A stretch of 64,000 nt of DNA from Vibrio atlanticus (GCF_024347315.1 NZ_AP025460.1:1054001-1118000), one strand, 5' to 3'; positions 27,890 to 36,648 are shown, counted from the first letter of the stretch. Translations and numbers: made by a program. Notes: generated from the sequence alone by a model not told the origin.

Positions 27890-29068
27890 TCATAAAGCAC
27901 CTCCGATAACACCTTGGATTAGCGCTTTAAGCTCAGGCCTCTCTTGCAGAGCACTCACCAACGCTAATACATCTGATGGTACTTCAGAAGATACTTCAAC
28001 GGGTATAGCCTCAGAATGTCCGAGTGCATCTGCAAGATGATTAGCTGCGACATTGGCAAAGTCAGGAGCATCTGAACGCATCCAGCGACCATAATGTTTA
28101 TCTATCATATTTGTGCCAGTGTGCCCCATCTGACGTGAAATCCAGTCTTTACTAATTCCAGCAGTAAGATTTTGACTCGCATAAGTATGGCGTAACTGAC
28201 CGACACCACGGTGCTGAACTTCAGCTTTTTTCAGAAAAGGAGTGAAGAAGGTTTTGTTGAATTGCTTGGCATTCAGGAACGGTAGATTCGTTTTACTGTT
28301 ATAAAAGACAAAACGCACTGTATCTTTAATCCATGTTTTACTGTCCGCTTGTAAAACAGAGATAGTGCGCATCCGTTTTGAGCCAGTAAGCTCAAACTGT
28401 TCTTTCAGAAGCGTTATCGCCAATTCATTGAGTTCTACCGTTCTAACTGATCCAGTGGTTTTTGGCGTTTTATAATCGTTTAATACTCTTGCACGACGAA
28501 CATATAATTCTTTACGCTGCCAATTGATGTCTTCCCAAGCGAGCGCCAGTAACTCACTGATACGAAGTCCTGTTAGTACGTTCAGAAGTACAACATTTTT
28601 TCCGTTAAGGCATTCAGCAGTAGTGTCATTCAGTTTTTTGATTTCGGCTTTGCTGAGAGGTTTTGGTTCTTTGTTCGTAACAGCTAGGTTTTCAATACCA
28701 TCTACGGGGTTGCGCTCAATCGCACCGTCTCGTTGGGCTCGTTTGAATACCGCCCTGAGTATAGTGAGGAACTCATTGATCGACTTGTTGCTGTAGCGGT
28801 AATGAAACGAAATGATAAGATCATGGATGTCACTATGATTAACATCTTTTATCAAACGTTTCTTGAAGTGATTTTTGAGTTTTCCCGACTTACTTCTGTC
28901 CGATCTGAGTGTAGACGGCGCGACAGTATGTACACGGCTTTCAATGAATTTATCTATGACGACATTAACTAATGTCGGATTGCTGTTTTCCACGTTTATT
29001 GCACTTAGACAGCTAGCTGCTGCTCTTCTATTTGAGAGCAGCTTATAAGCAGAAAAAATGAATTTCAA
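27890..29068 (-). CDS. tyrosine recombinase (second integrase of island B)
   Basis: 392 residues if started at a TTG at 29068; a GTG at 28993 (VENSNPTLVNVVIDKF) is an alternative, and no ATG fits. An N-terminal SAM-like core-binding domain spans about residues 30-115. The catalytic domain has arginine in LTGLRISELLAL, QLRHTYASQN for HxxR, MGHTGTN, and tyrosine in DKHYGRWM. The C-terminal 60 residues (SEVPSDVLALVSALQERPE) are extra. It is not closely similar to the two tRNA-adjacent integrases. It heads the integrase-hairpin-MobV-KfrA module, and its natural target is not evident. Confidence 0.85.
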   Translation of the reverse strand: MKFIFSAYKLLSNRRAAASCLSAINVENSNPTLVNVVIDKFIESRVHTVAPSTLRSDRSKSGKLKNHFKKRLIKDVNHSDIHDLIISFHYRYSNKSINEFLTILRAVFKRAQRDGAIERNPVDGIENLAVTNKEPKPLSKAEIKKLNDTTAECLNGKNVVLLNVLTGLRISELLALAWEDINWQRKELYVRRARVLNDYKTPKTTGSVRTVELNELAITLLKEQFELTGSKRMRTISVLQADSKTWIKDTVRFVFYNSKTNLPFLNAKQFNKTFFTPFLKKAEVQHRGVGQLRHTYASQNLTAGISKDWISRQMGHTGTNMIDKHYGRWMRSDAPDFANVAANHLADALGHSEAIPVEVSSEVPSDVLALVSALQERPELKALIQGVIGGAL

Positions 29069-29585
29069 TATGAAAATGCTAATATTTTTAGCAGGTTATG
29101 GAAAAAACTTCACCTTGTCTTTTTTTATCAATGAGTTGTTGTTTTTTAATTTTTCAAAGTGGTTGGCAGATAAAGCTACAGATAGGATTTGCACCCAGCA
29201 TCACTGATAAGAGCTATCTAGGAGATGGCAGATCCGAAAAATGTTTGAGGATTTTTTGATTTATCGAATAATTTCTAACATTTGAAGTTAGTTATCAGAC
29301 ATGAGGCTTTCCTCGTTTCCTCAATGATGGGTTAATCTGATATTTTTCCCAAATGGGCGAGTTACTCTGACGTTTTTCCCAAACGGGTGAGTTACTCTGA
29401 CGTTTTTCGCATCTGTGAGTATGAGATTTGACTGGTATAGTGTGTAATGGAACGATTTTTAGCAAAAGATTTTCTGTGCAGTTCTAAGCTAGCTCAAACC
29501 TGGACAAAAGCTTCTTAGGGAACTTGGTGAAATCGAAACCAATCGAATTAGTTCAGTATCCTAAACGCCTTCAACTTAAGGATAG
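29069..29585. other. non-coding stretch with 30-bp repeats
   Basis: 517 bp upstream of the second integrase. It contains three 30-bp direct repeats (29331-29420) and otherwise no recognised gene. It should include the promoter of the integrase. Confidence 0.5.
29331..29420. repeat. three 30-bp direct repeats (iteron-like)
   Basis: Units at 29331-29360, 29361-29390 and 29391-29420 share GTTACTCTGACGTTTTTC (first unit GTTAATCTGATATTTTTC), and the first two also share a CCCAAAyGGG palindrome. The period is exactly 30 bp. They could be iterons of a replication or partition protein, operators of the integrase gene, or a solo end of an IS21-type element, whose ends carry repeated transposase sites. 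No transposase is nearby. Confidence 0.7.
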
Positions 29586-29975
29586 TCACTTGTCATCATT
29601 AACCAGCTCTGGTGGTTTATTAGTAGGTAATAATGCAGCGCCAGAATGATCTTGGTGCTTAATGTACAAGGGATATAGCTCTTCCTTATAAAACGTGTAA
29701 TAAGGAGAGCTATCAAATCGATTGTCGTTTTTACCCCATTTTCGTACGAGGTCTTCAGGGGACGGTATTAATATACGTTCTGTTCCGTATAGATACCGTA
29801 CATCAGAGTAAATTGATGCCCCTATCAAGTACTTCCTTACCTCACTCTCAATGATTAGTGGTAGATCTTGGTCTGCTTCTAGGTGGAGAACATTTTGGTA
29901 CTTTATGTATAACTCACAGTATTCAACAAACTTTTTAGCATGGCGCAATGCTAATTCTTCGGGTGAATCGTGCAT
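29586..29975 (-). CDS. hypothetical protein, paired with membrane protein
   Basis: 129 residues, soluble, rich in charged and aromatic residues (FVEYCELYIKYQNVLHLE; YYTFYKEELYPLYIKH). The family is not recognised. The start overlaps the 3' end of the upstream membrane-protein gene by 41 bp, so translation is likely coupled and the two products may act together. It is specific to island B within this window. Confidence 0.55.
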   Translation of the reverse strand: MHDSPEELALRHAKKFVEYCELYIKYQNVLHLEADQDLPLIIESEVRKYLIGASIYSDVRYLYGTERILIPSPEDLVRKWGKNDNRFDSSPYYTFYKEELYPLYIKHQDHSGAALLPTNKPPELVNDDK

Positions 29976-30261
29976 GATTGATACTAAATTGATTCATGTG
30001 TGCTTTGAAGGAGTCTTTTGCCAGAACCTCTAGCTCGCTAATTAGTTGTTCTGCTTTCTGATTTTCCTGTTGCATCTTCACAGCATAACCTTTGAAAGAT
30101 AATTCAGTGATCTTTCCTTGGAACCACACCACAAAGCCCACAACAACACTTACAGTAAAGAACAGTACAAAATCAGTGCCAGTTAGTTTGTCTAATAAGA
30201 GGAGAAGTACATTAAGAACAAGTAAAATTGTGACAATAACAACACTTAGAAATAATCGCAT
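29935..30261 (-). CDS. hypothetical two-helix membrane protein
   Basis: 108 residues from the ATG at 30261 (an ATG and GTG a few codons upstream are possible). Two transmembrane helices at about 2-22 and 30-50 are followed by a helical cytoplasmic tail (AVKMQQENQKAEQLISELE) likely to form a coiled coil. The family is not recognised. The gene overlaps the next one by 41 bp in a different frame. A two-gene membrane-plus-soluble pair in a mobile island could be a defence or exclusion unit, but nothing in the sequence proves it. Confidence 0.55.
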   Translation of the reverse strand: MRLFLSVVIVTILLVLNVLLLLLDKLTGTDFVLFFTVSVVVGFVVWFQGKITELSFKGYAVKMQQENQKAEQLISELEVLAKDSFKAHMNQFSINHARFTRRISIAPC

Positions 30262-30363
30262 AATTACCACGTCTAAAGCATCTAACTAATTTACAGACAA
30301 ACCTAGCTACTTATACTATGAAGTCGTAGCATAATTGCGTTCTGGCATTAAATAAGCTGGGGT

Positions 30364-30870
30364 TCAGTTGGAACGTACATCTCTCATAAATCTAGACAAT
30401 GCATGGTATGATTTACTATCTTTCCCATTATCTATGACCGCATCTTCTAAGTAGCCTGTAGGTGTATGCACCCTAACCCAAGTTCTTTGAGACGATAGAA
30501 TACTATCTATTAACTGAAGATCAGCTACAAAAGCTTTTGTGGATGTTTTGATAGCCGAGTTATTGTTCAAGTCTGTAATTGTTCTTGTTGGTTGTAACTG
30601 AATTTTTTTACCGTCAATGTTCAGTTGAACGTCAGTAATACCAGAGTATTCGTTAAAAATGGACATTATGAGTATTACTTGCTCTGGCTTTGATGAACTC
30701 CATTGAGCACCAATCCCTGTACAAACCATAGAATCACATGCATTGCCGTGTGGCTCTATTGATATAATGGTTGCATTATCAAAGCCGCTATGTGACACGC
30801 TTGGCTCTAAACCAGACGTGGTTGAGCAACCTGCGATAAGAAAGGCTATAAAAACTCCTAATTTTTTCAT
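30364..30870 (-). CDS. hypothetical lipoprotein
   Basis: 168 residues from the ATG at 30870, which has AAGGA 7 bp upstream and gives a lipoprotein signal MKKLGVFIAFLIAGCSTTSG. The mature part has one cysteine pair (CDSMVC) that could form a disulfide and a mostly beta-type composition (DVQLNIDGKKIQLQPT). The family is not recognised. It is on the same strand as the pair downstream but about 100 bp away. Located in island B. Confidence 0.6.
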   Translation of the reverse strand: MKKLGVFIAFLIAGCSTTSGLEPSVSHSGFDNATIISIEPHGNACDSMVCTGIGAQWSSSKPEQVILIMSIFNEYSGITDVQLNIDGKKIQLQPTRTITDLNNNSAIKTSTKAFVADLQLIDSILSSQRTWVRVHTPTGYLEDAVIDNGKDSKSYHALSRFMRDVRSN

Positions 30871-31059
30871 GCCAAATCCTTTTCTAATGTTGAGAGTTAG
30901 TCCGTGTGATAACCACATCACACTTCTAACAGCTTACATTCATTGGGAAAATCTGGTCAATTGGTGGATTAGTTAAGTGTGACCTCAAAGTAGGTTAACG
31001 CGTTTAGGGGTATATCCAAGATAACCTCGGTCACAATATCATACCAATGGGTATAAGCA

Positions 31060-31887
31060 TCATGATGGCGAATATGTTCCTGTATCTGCAAATAACTCAA
31101 ACCCCTTGCTATCAGCGAACATTTCTTTAAATAAAATACCTCTACCTTCCAACTTTGAGAACAAGCAACTCTTATGCTCAGAGGAAGCTTTTAGCCCGAA
31201 AAACACCATATCAACAGCTTCAGGATTAAACGATTGAATTGAATGCTTCTCAGGTAACTTTGTCCGACAATTTTCGAGTATCAAACGATACTCCTTCTCG
31301 TAATTCCAGTGTTTTGATTTTTGGATTAAAAGTCTATCCACTTGTTCTTTGATATCATGACTACTAACAATATCAAGAAAGTTCATTGGGACATCTGTGT
31401 AATTCACTTCTTTGTGAAACCGTAACGGCAAAGAGGCTACCAGTTTTTCCATGTTATACCTTAAACAGAAACCACGATGGTTATCCCCATAATGTGCCCA
31501 GAGAAGCGGATTTCTTGAGCTTGTAGAGAGGCATGATATGTATGAATTACACATCCTTTCTTGTATCGGATCTCGATATGTTTCTAGGAATATTTTCTGT
31601 CCATTGGGTTTAGCCAGCTTTTGCATGAGTTCCTGCTTAATCTGTTCAGGATGTCTACTCTCAGTTTGCGATCTGATATTAACAATATGTTGAAAGTTCT
31701 CATCAATGTATCGTGCCAACGTAACGTCTGTAGCAAAGATTGAGGGGAAGAGAAGTGTCGCATCAAATGGGTCATTAAAGGTTTCACCTATGGAAAATGA
31801 CAGCTCGTTATTTACCAGATTGTTCACATGCCTATTTTCGTTAGATGTGAACGTGCGATATTGATACAGATACCCCCTCTGGCAGGA
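31060..31887 (-). pseudogene. DUF2971 gene, 5' end cut by the IS3-family element
   Basis: The reading from 31827 (GTG) gives 255 residues with DUF2971 signatures: SFSIGETFNDPFDATL, LLWAHYGDNHRGFCLRY, and SKHWNYEKEYRLIL. The same frame continues upstream through LYQYRTFTSNENRHV, which is the conserved start of the family, right up to the IS end at 31888, with no ATG available. The native N-terminus is therefore missing. DUF2971 proteins are often found in mobile islands; their function is not established. Expression from the GTG is conceivable but would lack the first strand of the domain. Confidence 0.65.
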
Positions 31888-31935
31888 TAGTTGTCACTGT
31901 TAAAATTTAACCAGTTTGGGCGATAAAGAGTAATT

Positions 31936-32436
31936 GTGTCTCGTATCTCAGTAGAAAGAAAAGAAGCTATATTGAAGAAGCTGTTGCCTCCCTATTCGAT
32001 GTCAGTTAAAGAAGTGTCGGAAGAGGAAGGAATTAGCACTGCGACCCTGTATCATTGGCGCCAGCAACTCAGACGTTCAGGAGCCGCCGTGCCAAATAGC
32101 AACACTTCATCAGAGCAGTGGTCTGCTCAAACTAAACTCGCCATTGTTGCCGAGTCTTACTCGATGACCGAAAGTGAACTCAGCCAATATTGTCGTGAAA
32201 AAGGTCTTTTCCCTGAACAAATCCAAAGTTGGCGCAGCGAATGTATGCAAGGGTTTAAGTCGAGTAAAGAGCAGGAAGCTGAAGCAAAGAAGCAGGCTAA
32301 AGCTGACAAACTTGAAATCAAAGAGTTGAAGAAAGATTTACGACTCAAAGAAAAAGCACTCGCTGAAACGGCCGCCCTCTTGGTACTAAGAAAAAAGCTG
32401 AGAGCCTTTTACGGGGAAGAGCCAGAGGACGATTAA
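31936..32436 (+). CDS. IS3-family OrfA (helix-turn-helix)
   Basis: 166 residues from a GTG at 31936 (AAGAG upstream). Two helix-turn-helix-like units are visible (VKEVSEEEGISTATLYHWRQ near 24-43 and TESELSQYCREKGLFPEQIQ near 75-95), then a leucine-zipper-like segment (KELKKDLRLKEKALAETAAL). OrfA binds the IS ends. Near its 3' end A-AAA-AAG at 32391-32397 lies in the zero frame, the classic -1 slippery heptamer that fuses OrfA to OrfB. Confidence 0.85.
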   Translation: MSRISVERKEAILKKLLPPYSMSVKEVSEEEGISTATLYHWRQQLRRSGAAVPNSNTSSEQWSAQTKLAIVAESYSMTESELSQYCREKGLFPEQIQSWRSECMQGFKSSKEQEAEAKKQAKADKLEIKELKKDLRLKEKALAETAALLVLRKKLRAFYGEEPEDD

Positions 32437-32462
32437 CCTCAACCGATGAAAGGCAGACCATA

Positions 32463-33470
32463 GTGACTCTTATCCTTGAAGCGAAGCAATGCGGATGCCG
32501 TTTAGAGCCAGCTTGCCATGAAGTTCAAATCGACTTGAGAACGTATCGTCGCTGGTATCAGCAAGGTGAAGTTCAAGCTGACAAAAGGCCGATATGCATC
32601 AGGCCAGAGCCTGCTAACAAGCTCTCTCAGCAAGAGCGTGATGCGATTATCGAGGTGTGTAACCGCTCTGAGTTCGCAAGCTTACCTCCGACTCAAATCG
32701 TCCCGACACTGCTTGACCGAGGTGAGTATATCGCCTCTGAATCGAGTTACTATCGGGTGCTGAGTGCACAGGGACAACTCCACAGACGAGGTCGTCAAAG
32801 AAGTAGGCAGAAGCAAGCGAAGCCATCAAGTTACACAGCGACAGATTCGAACCAAGTCTATACATGGGATATCACTTACTTACCTTCAAAAGTTCGAGGC
32901 CAACACTATTACCTGTATGTCATCGAGGACATCTACAGTCGAAAAATCGTTGGTTATGAAGTGTATGAGCGTGAATGCGGTGAGCTGGCGTCACAACTTC
33001 TGCAACGAACGTTGATGCGAGAGCAATGCTTCAATCAAGCGCTGGTTCTTCACTCAGATAATGGTGCACCGATGAAGTCGCTGACGTTTAAAGCAAAAAT
33101 GGAAGAGTTAGGTATTACCTCATCGTATAGCCGCCCAAGAGTCAGCGATGATAACCCGTATGTCGAATCATTGTTCCGCACGGTAAAGTACATGCCAAGC
33201 TGGCCAACAAAGGGCTTTGAAAGTATCAACAGTAGTCGAAGTTGGGTTGAAGCCTTCGTACGCTGGTACAACACCGAGCATAAGCACAGTAAGCTAAATT
33301 ACGTCACGCCTTCAGAGCGTCACAATGGAAAAGATAAAGAGATCTTGAAGCGCCGAGCAAAGGTATTACTCGCAGCAAAAGAGCTAAACCCTGAACGCTG
33401 GCCAGGTGATATCAGAAACTGTGAACCTGTTGGTGACATTCACCTAAATCCAGAAAGAGAAGCTGCTTAG
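32463..33470 (+). CDS. IS3-family OrfB transposase (DDE)
   Basis: 335 residues from the GTG at 32463; the frame is open back to the slippery site at 32397, so the active product is probably the OrfAB fusion. The DDE triad is intact: aspartate in VYTWDITYLPS, aspartate in LVLHSDNGAPMKS, and glutamate in DDNPYVESLFRTVKY. It should catalyse cut and circle-type IS3 transposition. No inactivating change was seen. Confidence 0.88.
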   Translation: MTLILEAKQCGCRLEPACHEVQIDLRTYRRWYQQGEVQADKRPICIRPEPANKLSQQERDAIIEVCNRSEFASLPPTQIVPTLLDRGEYIASESSYYRVLSAQGQLHRRGRQRSRQKQAKPSSYTATDSNQVYTWDITYLPSKVRGQHYYLYVIEDIYSRKIVGYEVYERECGELASQLLQRTLMREQCFNQALVLHSDNGAPMKSLTFKAKMEELGITSSYSRPRVSDDNPYVESLFRTVKYMPSWPTKGFESINSSRSWVEAFVRWYNTEHKHSKLNYVTPSERHNGKDKEILKRRAKVLLAAKELNPERWPGDIRNCEPVGDIHLNPEREAA

Positions 33471-33647
33471 TAAACAAGCGAATGATGACAACTACCTTGA
33501 AAAACGCCGGATACTTAGTAGTCAAAGCTTTTCTTCCCTACGCTAAAGCTGATGGATGCATTCAGTATCATACAGGCATTACAAAATTTAGCTCAAATGA
33601 CTGTCTAATATTGTGAAACATTAACTAATCGTAACAAAGAAAGGGGC

Positions 33648-35803
33648 GTGCGACGTGAGGTCGTATGAAGCGCTGTTCACCGCTTAACGTGTGAACCATC
33701 TGTATCACCAGATGAACCTAGGGCTCTGAATAAAGTAGCGAGCCTGACAATGTAATGAAGAATGGTTATGACCATTCGGGATTTGAATCGTGAGAGGACG
33801 ATCCTCCTGATAACCACAAATCGGGTGAGTGCTAGGTAGTCAGTATGACGAACATAAGTGAATCCGCGGAAGGTGCGTTATGTTTGCAAACAGCGGAAGT
33901 GGTTAATACGCTGTAGCCAAAAGGCAAGAGAGTCGGAAAGAGATTGCCCCATGCTCTTTCGTGGTCATTGAACTCTCCGCACCATAGCGGGCATCTAAAC
34001 TGACATTGCGTGACATACGGAACACGGTAAGCCTGTATCACTCCCTCTGGGAAAGCCTATGTGGCCGATAGTGATGCAGGTATAGGAGGTTGGAAAAAGC
34101 GAAGGCTGCATTGTAACGATGCAGATACAGACTTGTGTCTGGTCACGAAAGTGAGCCCACTTCCAACTGGTCTCCCGTTGCGAGAGAATTTGAAGAACTT
34201 TATTCAAGGAGAAATGCAAATGATGATTTCAAAAGAGATTAGTGCCTCTCCTGACAGCGCTCAATGGCAGTCGATCGACTGGAAATCCGTTGAGTCGCAT
34301 GTATTCAAGCTTCAGATGCGTATCGCAAAGGCAACTCGAGAAGGTAAACACGGCAAAGTGAAAGCGTTGCAGTGGTTACTGACTCATTCTCGTTCAGCAA
34401 AACTTCTTGCTGTTAAGCGAGTATCACAAAACAAAGGCAGTAAAACGCCTGGAATAGATGGTGTTATCTGGAATACAGATACACGCCGCATGAAAGCAGT
34501 CAATCAATTGAGTAGAAAGGCATATCAAGCCAAACCACTCAAGCGTATCTATATTCCCAAAAAGAATGGCAAACTTCGACCACTGGGCATCCCGTGCATG
34601 ATAGACAGAGCGCAGCAAGCACTCTACCTTACGGCACTAGAGCCTATATCGGAGACGCTTGCCGATCCTAATAGCTATGGATTTAGACCAAACCGCAGCA
34701 CGGCTGACGCAGTCGCTCAGTGCTTCAAATGTTTGGCTCTAAAGAAGTCAGCTAAATGGGTTCTTGAAGGCGATATAAAGGCCTGTTTCGACAAGATCGG
34801 GCATCAAGGGCTGATGGACAATGTTGCCGTTGATAAGCGTATGTTGGAACAATGGCTAAAGTCTGGCTTTGTAGACAAAGGGCTGTTCTATCGCACTGAT
34901 GAAGGCACACCACAAGGTGGGATTATATCTCCGACCTTGATGCTAATGACTCTCGCAGGCCTTGAACAGCAGATAAAGTCCACCGCACTCAAAAAGGGCG
35001 CTAGAGCCAACTTTATTGGTTACGCCGACGATTTCGTCGTCACTTGCGCTTCAAAAGAAGTGCTAGAGAACGATATCAAACCGTTGATTGCTGACTTCTT
35101 AGCAGAAAGAGGCTTGACATTATCCGAAGAGAAAACGCATATCACCCACATTAACGATGGCTTTGACTTCCTTGGGTTCAACCATAGGAAGTACAAAGGG
35201 AAACTGCTCATTAAGCCGAGCAAATCCAATACGTTGATGTTCTTAGGTAATCTGCGTGAACTCATCAAAAAGCACGTAACCCTTCCAGTGAATGATCTTA
35301 TCAAACTGATAAATCCGAAACTCAGGGGATGGTCGAACTATTATCGGCACTGCGTAGCTAAGCAGGTATTCGGATATGTTGGTCACAAGCTATTCCATAC
35401 GTTATGGCACTGGGCTAAAAGGCGTCATCCAACAAAGTCTAAAACTTGGATCGCCCTAAAATACTTCATCAACCGAAAAGGCCAATGGCAGTTTCACGGT
35501 TGGCAGAAGATCATGGATATGGATTGCCAGTTCAATCTCTTCCAAATAGCTAAAGTGCCTATAGAAAGACATGTGAAAATCTGAAGTGCAGCGACACCCT
35601 TTGACCCTCTTTACCAAGAATACTTGGTGAAGAGAAAATCCAAAAGGCTAGCTCGTAACTCTTGGAACGAACCTGCTCCGACTGCTTTATAAGTTGCTGG
35701 GTATCATTTGATGCCTTTGTGGAGGCTTGAGCCGTATGCAGTGAAAGTTGCACGTACGGTTCTTAGGGAGACGGCACTTGGTAACAAGTGTCGTCCACCC
35801 GAC
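33648..35803 (+). mobile_element. group II intron
   Basis: The 5' end has GTGCGAC, the GUGYG consensus. The structured leader of about 560 nt precedes a reverse transcriptase gene. Domain V is at 35729-35762 (GAGCCGTATGC, GAAA loop, GCACGTACGGTTC), followed by a domain VI stem and an AY-type 3' end at about 35803 (CCACCCGAC). Rejoined exons would read ...AAAGGGGC and AGAAGCACCCC..., a terminator-like hairpin with a T-rich tail, so the target may be such a stem. It lies 150 bp after the IS3-family element. The RNA core looks intact. Confidence 0.85.
34220..35584 (+). CDS. ltrA: group II intron reverse transcriptase/maturase, C-terminally truncated
   Basis: 454 residues from the ATG at 34220, 8 bp after AAGGAG (an ATG at 34214 is also possible). 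RT motifs are clear: RPLGIPCMIDRAQQALYLTAL, EGDIKACFDKI, TPQGGIISPTL, and the catalytic FIGYADDFVVTC. The maturase domain has LRGWSNYYRH and WAKRRHPTKSKTW. The frame stops at TGA (35582-35584) after IERHVKI, but the same frame then runs on for 35 residues (SAATPFDPLYQEYLVKRKSK...) to a TAA at 35690, matching the usual family C-terminus. A CGA-to-TGA change would explain it, so the protein has lost its tail. Confidence 0.88.
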   Translation: MMISKEISASPDSAQWQSIDWKSVESHVFKLQMRIAKATREGKHGKVKALQWLLTHSRSAKLLAVKRVSQNKGSKTPGIDGVIWNTDTRRMKAVNQLSRKAYQAKPLKRIYIPKKNGKLRPLGIPCMIDRAQQALYLTALEPISETLADPNSYGFRPNRSTADAVAQCFKCLALKKSAKWVLEGDIKACFDKIGHQGLMDNVAVDKRMLEQWLKSGFVDKGLFYRTDEGTPQGGIISPTLMLMTLAGLEQQIKSTALKKGARANFIGYADDFVVTCASKEVLENDIKPLIADFLAERGLTLSEEKTHITHINDGFDFLGFNHRKYKGKLLIKPSKSNTLMFLGNLRELIKKHVTLPVNDLIKLINPKLRGWSNYYRHCVAKQVFGYVGHKLFHTLWHWAKRRHPTKSKTWIALKYFINRKGQWQFHGWQKIMDMDCQFNLFQIAKVPIERHVKI

Positions 35804-35907
35804 AGAAGCACCCCAGATTATTTTGGCTGAGATTTGTTTTGGCTAAGATTATTGTTGGGCATACTGAATCAGTAACTTTGCTAATACCGAGTGACTTATT
35901 GCAATAG

Positions 35908-35986
35908 AAGTGCAAAACGAAGATAGAGTGGCGAATCAAACGCACTTTTGCATTCTATATTTTTATGTGCAAAATGGATTGTGCAT
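35908..35986. promoter_or_regulatory. repeated GTGCAAAA sites upstream of the 36009 gene
   Basis: AAGTGCAAAA (35908-35917), its inverse CACTTTTGCA (35943-35952), ATGTGCAAAA (35965-35974) and GTGCAT (35981-35986) crowd the 100 bp before a two-gene unit. Repeated, inverted half-sites suggest an operator for an element regulator. Confidence 0.45.
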
Positions 35987-36008
35987 TCAATAAAATACGA
36001 GGTTTTTA

Positions 36009-36404
36009 ATGCACAGCACAACTCAACACTTGGTTAATCTTACTGACATATATCATACGCTAGATCGTTTAACTCAATCTGATGAAGCGCTCAACCGCTA
36101 CAGTCCCGCGTTATTTGGGACTTTTCAACAAGTTCTTTATTCCCAAACTGCATTGCAACTAGAAGTTCTGCAAGCCAGTATCACTTCTAAACAGAACACA
36201 TGCCTTGATAGACTCCCCAAAAACACAGCCTATACAGCACAAGACGTTGAAGATGTGTGGTTATCTAAATATATTAAAGATCTGCCATCGACCACCCTTA
36301 AAACAGTACAAGAAGAAACCATTGTTCGAGTTTATCTCAACCGTATTCTTGACGAGTTCTCCATGCATACTAAGGAGTCATGGAAGCAAAAGTCGAAAAA
36401 ATAG
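36009..36404 (+). CDS. hypothetical island protein (131 aa)
   Basis: 131 residues, soluble and helical (ALFGTFQQVLYSQTALQLEV; TVQEETIVRVYLNRILDEF). CGAGG lies 6 bp before the ATG. The family is not recognised. It overlaps a second small gene by 25 bp and is convergent with the island integrase, with repeated operator-like sites upstream, so a regulatory or excision role for the pair is possible but not shown. Confidence 0.6.
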   Translation: MHSTTQHLVNLTDIYHTLDRLTQSDEALNRYSPALFGTFQQVLYSQTALQLEVLQASITSKQNTCLDRLPKNTAYTAQDVEDVWLSKYIKDLPSTTLKTVQEETIVRVYLNRILDEFSMHTKESWKQKSKK

Positions 36405-36535
36405 ATTTACAAAAATTGCATGAAAGTATCGAAGACCTGTGTGATAGGTACGGCTTCCCACTAGACGTACAACCTATGAGAAAGGACTCTATACCTTTTC
36501 TTTTGAGTACTCTTGATCCGTTAGACAAGGGTTAG
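36380..36535 (+). CDS. hypothetical 51-residue protein overlapping the 36009 gene
   Basis: 51 residues beginning MEAKVEKIDLQKLHESIEDL and ending LDPLDKG. AAGGAG stands immediately before the ATG, though with only two bases between. The overlap of 25 bp with the preceding gene in another frame suggests translational coupling. The family is not recognised. Too short to be sure, but the charged, helical composition is protein-like. Confidence 0.4.
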   Translation: MEAKVEKIDLQKLHESIEDLCDRYGFPLDVQPMRKDSIPFLLSTLDPLDKG

Positions 36536-36648
36536 TCTATTGAGTACGTTTAATTGTGGTTGCAAGCATTAGGAAAACTTAGCCATTTTACAAATCAGGA
36601 AGCAAGTTCTTAAGTGCTTGTAACTCATTTCGGGGCAAAAGCAATTCA

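Larger units (their letters stand above)
31888..33494 (+). mobile_element. IS3-family insertion sequence
   Basis: About 1.6 kb, with short ends TAGTTGTCA at 31888-31896 and its inverse TGACAACTA at 33486-33494, and two reading frames linked by a programmed -1 frameshift site. No target duplication is visible, so the exact ends may be off by a few bases or one flank was rearranged. It interrupts the start of the DUF2971 gene. Confidence 0.7.

Noticed and set aside
27663..27893. 76-codon minus-strand frame across the island B hairpin cluster
   Set aside because: It overlaps the cluster and the ribosome-site hairpin of the MobV-like gene, with no support as a protein.
29331..29420. Possible CRISPR array
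   Set aside because: The three 30-bp units are directly abutting with no spacers, and there are no cas genes.
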